35,961 nt of DNA from an uncultured Bacilli bacterium (GCA_947588925.1 CANQAT010000005.1:1-35961), one strand, 5' to 3'. Positions 7,353 through 16,671 are shown, counted from the first letter of the stretch. The notes: generated from the letters alone by a model not told the origin. Numbers and translations: made by a program.

Positions 7353-10300
7353 CTTCTTTTTCCCTTTCTCCAACTATTTTAATCAAATCTGCTTCTCCGT
7401 TTTTAGCAACCCATGCATATTGTTTATCTATTTGTTCTTTGAACTTATTTCCATAATCGTTACAATTTATAACGGTTTGTTCCATAAATCCATTTCCTAC
7501 CCAAATACCGTTTGAATTATTTGTAACACTAGAATACCAATTCTCAAACCCAACTTTTTTGAGTTTAAAGCTTGAATCTACAAATACTAAATTTACATTA
7601 TCAAGTGTTTTAATTCCTTTAAAGAAGCCATTGAATTTCTTTTCATTCATACTTCCTTGGAATTTTTCAAGTCCTGCAATTATACATAGTACTTTAATAT
7701 CTTTTCCATCTATTTGTGCGTCTAAGAACTCTTCAAATTTAAGTATAAATTCTTCAAAGTTTTTATCTGCATAAGTATTTACACTTCCACCTATACTAGA
7801 TAATTCTTGTTCTGTATCTATAAGCACAACCATATGTCCTAGTTTTCTTACACCATATATAATAGTTTTAAGTAGATCCATTGTATTTTTTACATCTTTA
7901 GAGCTTATAATAGTTGCTTTATCATTAAAGAAATTATAGAAAGATGTTTTTAAGTTTCTCTTGCTTATACCTACCGGCAAATTATTTATATTAGTTATAT
8001 CTTTATCAAGCATTTCTATAGTGACTTCTTCTGGTAGTACTGGAATCTTAGGAGCTTTAGTATTACAAGTTTTAGATACTTCCGCAATTTTAGCCTTAAC
8101 AAATTCAACTAAGTTATCTGGATTACATACTTGTGCGGTTTGAAATTCATATACTTCATCAGCCCTAAACAAACCTCTTCCATCATATTCTGCAGGATAT
8201 ACATTTCCTATCTTTCCTAATATGTCCACATAATCGCTTTTATCTGGCATATCAAGTACGAAAGTATGGTGGAAATTACGCTCTACTTTACTATAGATAC
8301 TACGTGAGCTAGTCGCACTTATTACAAAAATTATACCGTATCTCTCACCCTCACGAGTAAGCTTAATTAATGTATCTTCTAAGGCAGAATAGCTTTCTTT
8401 AAAGCTATCGTAATTATTAAATATAATGAGTTTTAAAGGTACTTTTTGTCCACTATTTTTAATATAGTTTTTATATTCACCATTAAAGTCTGCAAATAGT
8501 TTCTTTCTATAACTAATCTCATCTGAAATAAGTGAGATTAATTTAAGTAACTTATCTTTTTCAGATGAATAAACTATATCTCCAACTTGTGGGAATCTAT
8601 CATATACCCTTAATGACTCAGATCCAAAATCTATTATATAGATATTTATATCTTCTGGAGTGTATACTACCGATAGTGAATATATGAGAGTTGATATGAA
8701 CATCTCTCTATTAGTTCCTGATGAGCCGTATACTAAGGTATTACCCTCATCATTTAGTGTAAGTGTTAATATATCTTGATATTGTTTTGATGGTGCGTCA
8801 TACTCACCTATTAAAGCCGTAACTGTATCTTTTTTAGTAAAGTTATACTTTTTAAATATATCATCTACATATATATCTTTAGGAATACTATCTAGCCATA
8901 AATTCTTAGCTTTTAAATTTTCTTTTTTAGCTAGTGCGCATATATATTTCATTATATTAGATAATTCATCCCCGTTATCCTCTGTCGCGACTACCTCTTT
9001 AATATCTTCTAAATTCTTTATTACATTTCCTGTATTATCTATAAATGATATAGATCTATCATAATTTTTCTTAACAGAGTCCGTTGCTTGGTATTGCACT
9101 CCAGCATATCCTGATTGACCTAATACAAATATCTCATCATTACCAACTTGTAAGTAAAATCTACCTGCATTAGTAATATCTGCAGCGTCAGGGCGTTTTA
9201 ACATTTCATTAGAATCTGATCTATCTTGTACTTTTAAACAAACTCTAAACTTAGTATTTGACCATATTTGATCATTGACAACCCCGCTAGGTTTTTGTGT
9301 TGCAAGTATTAGGTGTACCCCAAGTGAACGACCAATTCTTGCAGCAGAGATTAAATCATCCATAAACTCAGGTTGTTGCGCTTTCAACTCTGCAAATTCA
9401 TCACTTATAATAAATAAGTGTGGCATAGGTTCATCTATTTTACCTTCTCTAAAGAATTTTTGATATTTATATATATCTATAGTACTCTCACCTAATTTAT
9501 CTCTTACTTCATTGAATACTTTTTGTCTTCTTTTAAGCTCACTATCTATACTTACTAGTGTTCTATTTAAAGAGGCTTTATCTAGGTTAGTTATAGTTCC
9601 TGCTAAATGAGGAAGTCTATATCCTAAAGTTTTATTTTCAAATGCCCCAGCAAGTCCTCCACCTTTATAATCGATAAGTATAAAGGCAACCTCGTTTGGA
9701 CTATAGTTTATTACCATAGAAAGTATATAAGTAATGATAAATTCTGATTTACCACTTCCTGTAGTTCCAGCGATTAATCCGTGTGGCCCATGGAATTTCT
9801 CATGTAAATCAAGATAGATTGGATTTGCTTCATCATTTATACCAACCTGAGCTCTTAGAGTTTTTATAGGATTATTGAGTCTCCACCTATTTAGTGAGTT
9901 TAGCTGCTCTACTTTACCTACGTTATACATCTCCAAAAATCCTAAAGAAGTTGGTAGATTTCTTAAATCTTCAGTAAATTCTATTGGAATATTTGCAAGT
10001 GTTTTAATACACTTTTCCATATTTAAGTTTGTATTTATTTCTTTTGTAAATGTTTGTTGGAAGTAATTGTTGATATCTGTTGATAGTATCGCAGAAGTAC
10101 CTTCTACAGATATAAAATTAACACACTCACTTGGAAGTTTACCAAGCCTATTTTCTATACATATTATACTAAAGCCAAAATTCTCTTTGTTTTTTAATAT
10201 TTTATCTACGATACCAACCTTTCTTATCATAGGATAATCATCAGTTATTATCAAATAATATGGCAAGTATGTAGCTTCTTGTTCTTTATCTTCGTTTTCA

Positions 10301-11916
10301 ACAACTTCGCTTTGTTTACTAGCTCTAACTATATATTCCTGCTCTAGATATGAGCTAATATATTTAATATCTTCTATATCTGTTGCAAAAAATCTCATCT
10401 GTTTATTATTAGTAAATGTGTGAGGAGCTTCTTTATATTTATCCCATGTACTTAAGTTGTTTTTACTTACAAAAAATATTATTTTTAAATCATCATAACT
10501 ATGAAATGTAAGTAATTGTAAAAGTAAATTATCTACAAATGGGAATATTTCACTATTATTACCCATTATAGCAGTTACTTTTTTATTGTAAAATGAGTAG
10601 CCAACTGGTACATTTTCAAGTACTTTAGATTCATTTACAACTTTTTTAGCTTCATATTTTAATTCATCTTCTTCCATTTTAAAGTCTTCATCAGTAAAGT
10701 TAACATTTATTTTTAAAGGTACTTTACCGGTTCCAACCCTAACTGTTAAGAAGTCTTGCTGATCTGTTCTTCTTTCCCATAAAGTTCTTTTTTTATTTAA
10801 TATGATATTTTGACATTCATCTACTGTTATTAAGTTTTCTTTTAATATAGAGGCTTGATCTATAGCAACATTATATATTTCTTTTTTCTTTTTCTCTAAA
10901 TACTCTCTATATAATTTTTTTCTTTCTTTCTCTTTTTTCTTTTCTAATTTTTTCTGATATCTTCTAGTTAGACTTGGCCAAAGCATTGAAGATAGTAGCA
11001 TAGCTCCAGTTGTTATAAGTGTAGGAATAGACTGACTTAATGACTGTTGACCTTGCATAATACGAGCAACTACATTAACAAGTGATATTACAGATATAAC
11101 AGCCATTGTAAGCATAGGTCCGAGTGTTAAAATTAAAGGCATTTCTTGTTTTTCTTGCTTTTGAGGTGGTTGGGTAAGAGCTAAATCATAACTTTCAATA
11201 AATCTCCTCATTCTTGGCTTTTTAAAGAAGTAATCTTGATCACTATAATAATCTATTTCTTTTATTTGATCACTCTCTAATACATTAGTTTTTGCTAATT
11301 CACTATATGAAAACTCAAACTCAGTTAATTTATTATTAGTGTATGTGACAAAATTAGAAGGATTATTTATAGAAATCATGCCTTTATAAAGAGTAATTTT
11401 AAGGCCAAGTACAAATAATTTATCCCCATAGTTTAATTTTTTATCATAATTTAATAATAATGAATCATTAATGTATACGTTTGATGTTTTAGTAATTTTA
11501 ATACTCCAACCATCAGAATTATAAGTCAATATAAGATAATTATTAGTGATATACGAATTTTCATATATTATATCTTGAGTTGTGTCTTTCCCTATAGATA
11601 TACTAGTATTTTCATTTACTTTATAATATTTTACTGTGTTATCTAAAATATTTTCAGAATAAAGTAACATTTTTTTGCCATTGTAATCTAAAAAATAGAA
11701 ATAATTGTGCATAATTTCTACACTAGATGTATAAGAATTACCGTAAATTATCTTAGTATCATCGTTTTCTTTCATTATCCATTTGCCATTAACTGCTTCT
11801 ATATTTACTATATTATTATTGTTATTTAACTCATCTGTAAGCCAAAAACTTCCCTCTATTTTATTAGGAAGTACTAATTTAGATAATCTATTTCCATTAA
11901 ATAATATAAGTCTCAT
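7342..11916 (-). CDS. essC: EssC, T7SSb translocase ATPase
   Basis: A 1524-residue FtsK/SpoIIIE-type membrane ATPase, the motor and substrate selector of type VIIb secretion. Visible domains: FHA-like beta region around residues 100-160 (SISIGKD.., NVYIND); two membrane helices about 258-280 and 295-316; a Lys/Glu-rich helix; then tandem ATPase domains. D1 carries a clear Walker A (GTTGSGKSEF, near 718) and Walker B (FILIDYKGGGLAG, near 745). D2 (YGSSGTNREM, near 1060; IYIIDFGSE) and D3 (IISSKDVKN, near 1330) lack a proper GKS/GKT, as expected for regulatory modules. Full-length S. aureus EssC is of similar size. It starts ATG, about 100 bases after module 2, and overlaps esaB. Confidence 0.93.
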   Translation of the reverse strand: MRLILFNGNRLSKLVLPNKIEGSFWLTDELNNNNNIVNIEAVNGKWIMKENDDTKIIYGNSYTSSVEIMHNYFYFLDYNGKKMLLYSENILDNTVKYYKVNENTSISIGKDTTQDIIYENSYITNNYLILTYNSDGWSIKITKTSNVYINDSLLLNYDKKLNYGDKLFVLGLKITLYKGMISINNPSNFVTYTNNKLTEFEFSYSELAKTNVLESDQIKEIDYYSDQDYFFKKPRMRRFIESYDLALTQPPQKQEKQEMPLILTLGPMLTMAVISVISLVNVVARIMQGQQSLSQSIPTLITTGAMLLSSMLWPSLTRRYQKKLEKKKEKERKKLYREYLEKKKKEIYNVAIDQASILKENLITVDECQNIILNKKRTLWERRTDQQDFLTVRVGTGKVPLKINVNFTDEDFKMEEDELKYEAKKVVNESKVLENVPVGYSFYNKKVTAIMGNNSEIFPFVDNLLLQLLTFHSYDDLKIIFFVSKNNLSTWDKYKEAPHTFTNNKQMRFFATDIEDIKYISSYLEQEYIVRASKQSEVVENEDKEQEATYLPYYLIITDDYPMIRKVGIVDKILKNKENFGFSIICIENRLGKLPSECVNFISVEGTSAILSTDINNYFQQTFTKEINTNLNMEKCIKTLANIPIEFTEDLRNLPTSLGFLEMYNVGKVEQLNSLNRWRLNNPIKTLRAQVGINDEANPIYLDLHEKFHGPHGLIAGTTGSGKSEFIITYILSMVINYSPNEVAFILIDYKGGGLAGAFENKTLGYRLPHLAGTITNLDKASLNRTLVSIDSELKRRQKVFNEVRDKLGESTIDIYKYQKFFREGKIDEPMPHLFIISDEFAELKAQQPEFMDDLISAARIGRSLGVHLILATQKPSGVVNDQIWSNTKFRVCLKVQDRSDSNEMLKRPDAADITNAGRFYLQVGNDEIFVLGQSGYAGVQYQATDSVKKNYDRSISFIDNTGNVIKNLEDIKEVVATEDNGDELSNIMKYICALAKKENLKAKNLWLDSIPKDIYVDDIFKKYNFTKKDTVTALIGEYDAPSKQYQDILTLTLNDEGNTLVYGSSGTNREMFISTLIYSLSVVYTPEDINIYIIDFGSESLRVYDRFPQVGDIVYSSEKDKLLKLISLISDEISYRKKLFADFNGEYKNYIKNSGQKVPLKLIIFNNYDSFKESYSALEDTLIKLTREGERYGIIFVISATSSRSIYSKVERNFHHTFVLDMPDKSDYVDILGKIGNVYPAEYDGRGLFRADEVYEFQTAQVCNPDNLVEFVKAKIAEVSKTCNTKAPKIPVLPEEVTIEMLDKDITNINNLPVGISKRNLKTSFYNFFNDKATIISSKDVKNTMDLLKTIIYGVRKLGHMVVLIDTEQELSSIGGSVNTYADKNFEEFILKFEEFLDAQIDGKDIKVLCIIAGLEKFQGSMNEKKFNGFFKGIKTLDNVNLVFVDSSFKLKKVGFENWYSSVTNNSNGIWVGNGFMEQTVINCNDYGNKFKEQIDKQYAWVAKNGEADLIKIVGEREKEDEE

Positions 11917-12018
11917 TTTACCAACTACCTTTATACTCTATAAATTATTATAATAAAAAAATCTATTTTTTTATATAGTTTTCCTTATTTATTCCATTTT
12001 AGATTATGAAATAAAAAG

Positions 12019-12630
12019 TTAATTTTTAAGATCAACATTCTGAATTTTAAAACTATAATTCAGAATAGGAATATTTATTATAGAATTGTCTATTTTGTTT
12101 ATTTTTACTTTAGATCTAACTACTTCATTAGAAACTAATCTTGTAATTTTTTCAATATCATACATTAAATTGTTTATAAAATTAATAATATTCCTAATTT
12201 GAACCTTTAATTCGTATATATAAGATATATATTCAAAATCAAATTGGCTACTATTTAATCTATATAAACAATCGTTTAAATAATCTAAACAGCTACTTAA
12301 ATGTCTTTTACAGCTTATTATTTCATTGTCATCGTATTTGACTATACCATTCTTTTTACAACCATATTTATAACAAATATTAGAAATATTTGATTTAAAA
12401 AGATTTATTTCATTATAAAAGTTATCTATTCTACTAAAACATTCTACAATAGAATATTTATCCTTTTTTATTCTTTCTTTAAATGCATAAGCAGATAAAT
12501 CATTCCAAGCTGAATCTGTGTTACCTAAAGAATTATATATAAGATTTATATCTTCTAAACAATTTATTTTTATTTCTTTATATCTTTCTATAATGTCATT
12601 AATCTCGGATATATTTATCTTAAAATACAT
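12019..12630 (-). CDS. T7SS helical substrate/helper, module 2 (203 aa)
   Basis: Short paralogue of the first half of the 411-aa protein at 4331-5566: YFKINISEINDII, YKEIK, SAWNDLSAYAFKERIKKDK, and matching helices to about residue 200. It ends there, without the 25-residue repeats. The ATG at 12630 aligns with the paralogue start and has GGGTGAT upstream; the GTG at 12639 would overlap the previous stop. No effector follows. The next gene is essC, about 100 bases on. It could be the basal version of the targeting domain. Confidence 0.55.
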   Translation of the reverse strand: MYFKINISEINDIIERYKEIKINCLEDINLIYNSLGNTDSAWNDLSAYAFKERIKKDKYSIVECFSRIDNFYNEINLFKSNISNICYKYGCKKNGIVKYDDNEIISCKRHLSSCLDYLNDCLYRLNSSQFDFEYISYIYELKVQIRNIINFINNLMYDIEKITRLVSNEVVRSKVKINKIDNSIINIPILNYSFKIQNVDLKN

Positions 12631-12635
12631 TAACA

Positions 12636-12851
12636 TCACCCATTCAATTTTGAAATCATTTTTTTATCAATTTCTTTTATTTGTATATCAATTTTATCAG
12701 TAATATTTTTTATTTCTTTTGATTTAAATCCAACATTATCAAAAGTTATAGATTGATTTAATATATTTTGGACATTATTCAGTTCAGTAATAACAGTCTT
12801 TAAGTTTGATTTGATTTTTTTCATATTTACTAACAAATCTTGATTATTCAT
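12636..12851 (-). CDS. Small helical T7SS helper (Lap-like), module 2
   Basis: A 71-residue helical protein (MNNQDLLVNMKKIKSNLKTV...), paralogue of the helper at 5575-5793, including the GFKSKEIKNI segment. I start it at 12851 because GGAG sits 6 bases upstream and the paralogue starts at the same residue. It ends 5 bases before the 203-aa gene, consistent with the two acting together as the small-partner/targeting-helix pair. Confidence 0.55.
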   Translation of the reverse strand: MNNQDLLVNMKKIKSNLKTVITELNNVQNILNQSITFDNVGFKSKEIKNITDKIDIQIKEIDKKMISKLNG

Positions 12852-12865
12852 ATAATTCTCCATTC

Positions 12866-12929
12866 TTAGACAAGTATTACATAATAAATAATACCTGTCT
12901 AAAAATAGTAATTAAATTACTATTTTTAA
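12866..12929 (-). promoter_or_regulatory. Intercistronic tandem hairpins, module 2
   Basis: Second copy of the structure at 5806-5871. AGACAAGTATTA (12868-12879) pairs with TAATACCTGTCT (12889-12900), and the adjacent dyad AAAATAGTAATT with its complement occupies 12902-12926. A 32-base stretch (12898-12929) is identical to module 1. In the first stem one base pair has changed on both sides (A-U to G-C in the minus-strand RNA) and one has become a G-U wobble, so pairing is kept. Confidence 0.7.
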
Positions 12930-13660
12930 GCATTCCAACGATTTTCTACAGTGTCTGAAAGATTTTGTTCAGTAGTATTAAGGTTTTCAATTACAGTATC
13001 TTGTTGAGTTTCATAATTTTGTACTACTAATTTATCAATTAAATTATATAAATCTTCTACAGAAACAGTTAGCCCACCAATAGCCTCTTGTAAACTCTTT
13101 ATAAGGTTATCTAATGCATTAACTTGTTTGCCATAAAAAGCAGAGGATGTTTCTATTTTGTAGGTCAAATCATTTACTCCTGTCTTTACATTGTTTACAA
13201 AATCATTTACTGCCGTTTTTATATTAGAACCGCTTGCGCCGCTAACAAGACCATAAAATGTACCATTATAATCATCAATTGAAGAAGTTATAGGTTCAAA
13301 ATCACCATAACGTTTAATTTTATCAATATCCAAATTTGGAACATTATGTTGATACAATGCTTCACCATTAATTTTCGCATTATTATTCTGAAAATCAACC
13401 CATGAGTCATAAGTAGAACTAATTGCTTCAAGTGTTTGGCGCACCAAATTAATTGAATTTGAACGCAAATTATTTAGTTTATTTAAAAAATTCATTTCGT
13501 AAGATTTTGCGTCTGGTCCTTTCCAGTTATCTCTAATGCATGATTCTAATTTTGGCCATTCCTCTCGAATATATGTCTCGCTAGAAATAAATTGATCCTG
13601 AATATCGTACACTAATCGTTGTGCACCATTTTCATCAAATCCTATTTTGCTATTATCCAT
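12926..13660 (-). CDS. WXG-type T7SS secreted protein, module 2 (244 aa)
   Basis: A 244-residue helical protein with the WXG turn in RDNWKGPDAKSYEMNFL (near residue 46), then SWVDFQ, a Pro/Asn-containing linker, a second helical region and a terminal ENRW. It is a full-length paralogue of the 261-aa product of 5868-6653. There is no signal peptide, as expected for T7SS substrates. The ATG follows GGGAGGT and lies 11 bases behind the 100-aa gene. Confidence 0.65.
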   Translation of the reverse strand: MDNSKIGFDENGAQRLVYDIQDQFISSETYIREEWPKLESCIRDNWKGPDAKSYEMNFLNKLNNLRSNSINLVRQTLEAISSTYDSWVDFQNNNAKINGEALYQHNVPNLDIDKIKRYGDFEPITSSIDDYNGTFYGLVSGASGSNIKTAVNDFVNNVKTGVNDLTYKIETSSAFYGKQVNALDNLIKSLQEAIGGLTVSVEDLYNLIDKLVVQNYETQQDTVIENLNTTEQNLSDTVENRWNA

Positions 13661-13671
13661 TTTTTACCTCC

Positions 13672-13974
13672 CTAATTAAAATTTGAATTAATATGGTCAA
13701 TTTGTGATTTAATGTTTAAATCTTGTTTTTGATAACCGTTTTTTGCACTTAATAAAACATTAGAATAACTCTCTATTACCTTTTGTATAGTAGCTAAGTT
13801 TCTAATTTCATTCACTGGCCACATAAATAAAAATTCTAAATCCTTACCACTATAACAACTGTTAAGAGAAATTAATTCATTTTTTAGTTTATTAATGTCT
13901 TTATTAAATGAATCAGATAAATAGTTATGTTTTTTTATTAAGTTATCTAACTTTTCAACATTAATACCTGTCAT
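13672..13974 (-). CDS. WXG100-like small protein, module 2 (100 aa)
   Basis: First gene of the T7SS operon. The ATG at 13974 (MTGINVEKLD) is preferred: it has GGAGG 6 bases upstream and matches its paralogue at 6670-6969. A longer reading frame to 14043 would run through the promoter. The 100-residue length is typical of WXG100 proteins. The turn motif is CYSGKDLEFLF rather than W-x-G. It begins the transcription unit running through the WXG, helper and YFK genes, probably into essC and esaB. Confidence 0.6.
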   Translation of the reverse strand: MTGINVEKLDNLIKKHNYLSDSFNKDINKLKNELISLNSCYSGKDLEFLFMWPVNEIRNLATIQKVIESYSNVLLSAKNGYQKQDLNIKSQIDHINSNFN

Positions 13975-13987
13975 ATTAATCCTCCAC

Positions 13988-14008
13988 AGATAGTTTCCTT
14001 TACTATCT
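13988..14008 (-). promoter_or_regulatory. 5'-UTR hairpin, module 2 transcript
   Basis: AGATAGT and ACTATCT (7 bp, 7-base loop) would form near the very 5' end of the mRNA from the promoter at 14015-14043. It ends 2 bases before GGAGG. Compare the equivalent hairpin before module 1. Confidence 0.45.
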
Positions 14009-14014
14009 AAGTAT

Positions 14015-14043
14015 ATTTTATCTAAAATATAAATAAAAATCAA
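14015..14043 (-). promoter_or_regulatory. Promoter of the T7SS operon
   Basis: Minus strand: TTGATT (14038-14043), a 17-base spacer, TAAAAT (14015-14020). It lies 41 bases upstream of the 100-aa gene, with a hairpin leader between. The match and position are good for a housekeeping sigma factor. Confidence 0.7.
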
Positions 14044-14123
14044 GTATTTTTCAAAAAAAATATTCTATTTTGGATTATTTAAGTCTGTAAAGTTTAAAAA
14101 TGTGCTATAATTATAAATTATCA

Positions 14124-14154
14124 AAAATAAAGAACCTATCTTTCGATAAGTTCT
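14124..14154 (-). terminator. Terminator after ffh
   Basis: Minus strand: AAGAACTTATC, GAAA loop, GATAGGTTCTT (11 bp with one G-U), then TTATTTTT. It begins at the ffh stop codon and separates ffh from the T7SS operon. Confidence 0.8.
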
Positions 14155-15458
14155 TAAAATGGCATTTTCATATTACCATTTTTCATCATTTTCATCATCT
14201 TTTTCATCTCTTCAAATTGATTAAGTAGTCTATTAACTTCTTCTACACTTCTTGCAGATCCTTTAGCAATTCTAAGCTTTCTTGATGATTTTAAAACTTC
14301 AGGATGTCTTCTTTCATATGGAGTCATAGAAAGTATTATAGCTTCTATATGTGCCATGTCTTTAGGATCTATCTTAACACCCTTTAACTCTTTAGGTACA
14401 CCCGGTATTAGTTTAAGTAATCCCTCTAAAGGTCCCATCTTTTTTATTTGTTTAAACGTACTTAAAAAATCTTCTAAGTCAAATTTACCTTGTTGCATTT
14501 TTTTAGCAGTTTTTCTTGCTTCATCCTCATCAATTACAGACTCTGCCTTTTCTATCATTGTCATGATATCTCCCATACCAAGTATACGAGTTGCCATTCT
14601 ATCTGGATAAAACTCATCAAGTCCATCCATCTTTTCACTTACACCCACAAACTTTATTGGTACGTTAGTTAAATGTCTAATAGATAGTGCGGCTCCTCCC
14701 CTAGTATCTCCATCTAGCTTAGTTAGTATCGCGCCAGTTAGCTTTAATTCGTTATTAAATCCTTCTATTACATTTACTGCATCTTGTCCAACCATACTAT
14801 CTAAAACAAGTAATATTTCATCTGGATTTGTCTTGTTACTGATTTCTTTTAATTCATTCATCAACGTTTCATCTATATGAAGTCTACCTGCAGTATCTAT
14901 TAACACATAGTTAAACTTATTTTCTTTAGCATATTTAATAGCATTCTTAGCAATTTCAACGGGATTTCCTTTACCTTCATCATATACTTCTATATTTAAT
15001 TCTTTACCGATAGTTTTTAACTGATCAATAGCAGCTGGTCTATATACATCACAAGCAACAAGAAGGGGATTTTTCTTATATTTCTTTCTAAGTAACAAAG
15101 CAAGTTTACCAATAGTAGTTGTTTTACCACTTCCTTGAAGTCCTACAAGCATAAGTATACTAGGATTTCCTACTGTATATATTTCTTTTTTCTCTCCACC
15201 TAGTAGTTCTACTAATTCATCTTTAAGTATTTTAACAAACTGTTCACCCGGTTTTAAACTTTTAGTAACTTCCTCTCCTAAGGCTTTTTCTTTTACATTA
15301 TTTATAAATTCTTTTACTACTTTATAGTTTACATCTGCCTCAAGTAGGGCAAGGCGAATTTCTCTTGTTACTTCACTGATATTATCCTCAGTTATTTTAC
15401 CGTAACCTCTAATCTTGTTTACAGCATTTTGTAATCTATCTCCTAAACTTTCAAACAT
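14154..15458 (-). CDS. ffh: Signal recognition particle GTPase Ffh
   Basis: A 434-residue SRP54 protein that binds 4.5S/scRNA and delivers nascent membrane and secretory proteins to FtsY. The N domain is residues 1-90. The G domain has GLQGSGKTTTIGKLA (about 104-118), DTAGRLHIDE (about 188) and TKLDGDTRGGAALS (about 246). The M domain, from about 300, carries GPLEGLLKLIPG and SSRKLRIAKGSARSVEEVNRLL and ends in a Met/Lys-rich tail. Length is near the usual 440-450. Start ATG follows GGTGAT. It appears monocistronic, between two terminators. The usual partner ylxM is not adjacent. Confidence 0.97.
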   Translation of the reverse strand: MFESLGDRLQNAVNKIRGYGKITEDNISEVTREIRLALLEADVNYKVVKEFINNVKEKALGEEVTKSLKPGEQFVKILKDELVELLGGEKKEIYTVGNPSILMLVGLQGSGKTTTIGKLALLLRKKYKKNPLLVACDVYRPAAIDQLKTIGKELNIEVYDEGKGNPVEIAKNAIKYAKENKFNYVLIDTAGRLHIDETLMNELKEISNKTNPDEILLVLDSMVGQDAVNVIEGFNNELKLTGAILTKLDGDTRGGAALSIRHLTNVPIKFVGVSEKMDGLDEFYPDRMATRILGMGDIMTMIEKAESVIDEDEARKTAKKMQQGKFDLEDFLSTFKQIKKMGPLEGLLKLIPGVPKELKGVKIDPKDMAHIEAIILSMTPYERRHPEVLKSSRKLRIAKGSARSVEEVNRLLNQFEEMKKMMKMMKNGNMKMPF

Positions 15459-15474
15459 TTTATCACCAGTATAT

Positions 15475-15504
15475 ATTATATATGAAAAAAGATAGTTTTG
15501 TCTA
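15475..15504 (-). promoter_or_regulatory. Candidate ffh promoter
   Basis: Minus strand: TAGACA (15499-15504), an 18-base spacer, TATAAT (15475-15480), about 17 bases before the ffh start. The -35 lies inside the loop and stem of the upstream terminator, a compact arrangement. Confidence 0.5.
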
Positions 15505-15512
15505 TCTTTTTT
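15485..15512 (-). terminator. Terminator after M29 aminopeptidase gene
   Basis: AAAAAAGATAG pairs with CTATCTTTTTT (11 bp, 6-base loop), symmetrical and followed by Ts on the minus strand, directly after the aminopeptidase stop codon. Confidence 0.8.
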
Positions 15513-15515
15513 AGC

Positions 15516-16622
15516 TTAATCATCATAATTTAACGGTTTTAACTCATTTAGAACAAACTTTCCATCTTTTCTGATTAATACATCATCGAAATATATCTCT
15601 CCTCCACCATACTCTTTAGTTTGTATTAATACTAAATCCCAGTGTATACTAGATACATTCCCATTATCGCAGTCTTTGTAGCACACCCCGGGTGTGAAGT
15701 GAAGACTTCCCATTATCTTTTCATCGTATAATATATCTCCCATAGGACGAGTTATTTTAGGATTAAATCCTAGTGAGAACTCTCCTATATAACGCGCTCC
15801 CTCATCAGTATCAAATATCTCTTTTAATAAATCGTTATCACTAGAAGCACTACAGTTTACAATCTGTCCTTTTTCAAACTCTAGTCTTATATTATTAAAT
15901 ACATTTCCTCTATAAGGACTTGGAGTATTATATGTAATCACACCATTTACTGTATCTTTTATAGGAGCAGTATAAAGCTCTCCATCAGGTATGTTTGCTG
16001 TCCCACAGCAAGGTATTGCAGGCATACCTTTTATACTAAAGGATATATCTGTATCTTTTCCAACTATTCTAACTTTATCAGTACTTTCCATAAGTTTTTT
16101 AAGGGGTTCTATATCTTTACTCATACTCTTATAATCTACAGTCATAACATCAAGTGAATAGTTATAGAACTCATCATCAGTCATGTGTGCTTTATATGCA
16201 TCTATAACTGATGGATAATTAAGTAGGGTCCATCTTCTTTTATTTATTCTAATATCGTCTACTTCTTTAGATTTCTCTCCTATTTCTTTTCTAATACTAG
16301 GCTTAATATTTTTATCTTCGTACTCGTTTTTTGTATAACAAATTCTTATAAAGCAGTCAAAATTATCTACTTCATATTTTTTCATTTTAACTATCTCATC
16401 TATTGTTTTTGTGTTCGCACTCTCCATAATAAGTGCGGATAGTTCATTATCTACTAGTTTTACAAAAGGTATTCCTTTATTTTTATATATATCCTTTATT
16501 AAACATTTAACAAGTGGGGTGCACTCATTACTTTCGTATTGTATTAATACTCTATCATCTTTTTTAACACTCACTGAATAATTTACAATGGTATTGCTTA
16601 AAGTTTCTATACGCTTATCCAT
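15516..16622 (-). CDS. M29-family metalloaminopeptidase
   Basis: A 368-residue cytoplasmic peptidase of the AmpS/PepS/aminopeptidase T (M29) family, which releases N-terminal residues from peptides using a divalent-metal pair. Family hallmarks include N-terminal VKKDDRVLIQYESNECTPLV, the RRWTLLNYPS segment, GKDTDISFSIKGM, TPSPYRGNVFNNIRLEFEKG, GEFSLGFNP and the C-terminal SIHWDLVLI with EIYFDDVLIRKDG (His, Asp and Glu metal-ligand region). The ATG at 16622 has GGAAGG upstream; a GTG two codons earlier is less likely. It is divergent from the small Gly/Tyr-rich gene. Length is a little short of the usual 405-413. Substrate preference cannot be read from sequence. Confidence 0.85.
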   Translation of the reverse strand: MDKRIETLSNTIVNYSVSVKKDDRVLIQYESNECTPLVKCLIKDIYKNKGIPFVKLVDNELSALIMESANTKTIDEIVKMKKYEVDNFDCFIRICYTKNEYEDKNIKPSIRKEIGEKSKEVDDIRINKRRWTLLNYPSVIDAYKAHMTDDEFYNYSLDVMTVDYKSMSKDIEPLKKLMESTDKVRIVGKDTDISFSIKGMPAIPCCGTANIPDGELYTAPIKDTVNGVITYNTPSPYRGNVFNNIRLEFEKGQIVNCSASSDNDLLKEIFDTDEGARYIGEFSLGFNPKITRPMGDILYDEKIMGSLHFTPGVCYKDCDNGNVSSIHWDLVLIQTKEYGGGEIYFDDVLIRKDGKFVLNELKPLNYDD

Positions 16623-16671
16623 AATCACATTCTTCCTTCCTTTACATATTATAACATGAAAGGAGTATTTT

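Noticed and set aside
13975-14043. Longer start for the module 2 WXG100-like protein
   Set aside because: The extension runs through the -35/-10 promoter and a leader hairpin, and the paralogue starts at the shorter position with GGAGG.
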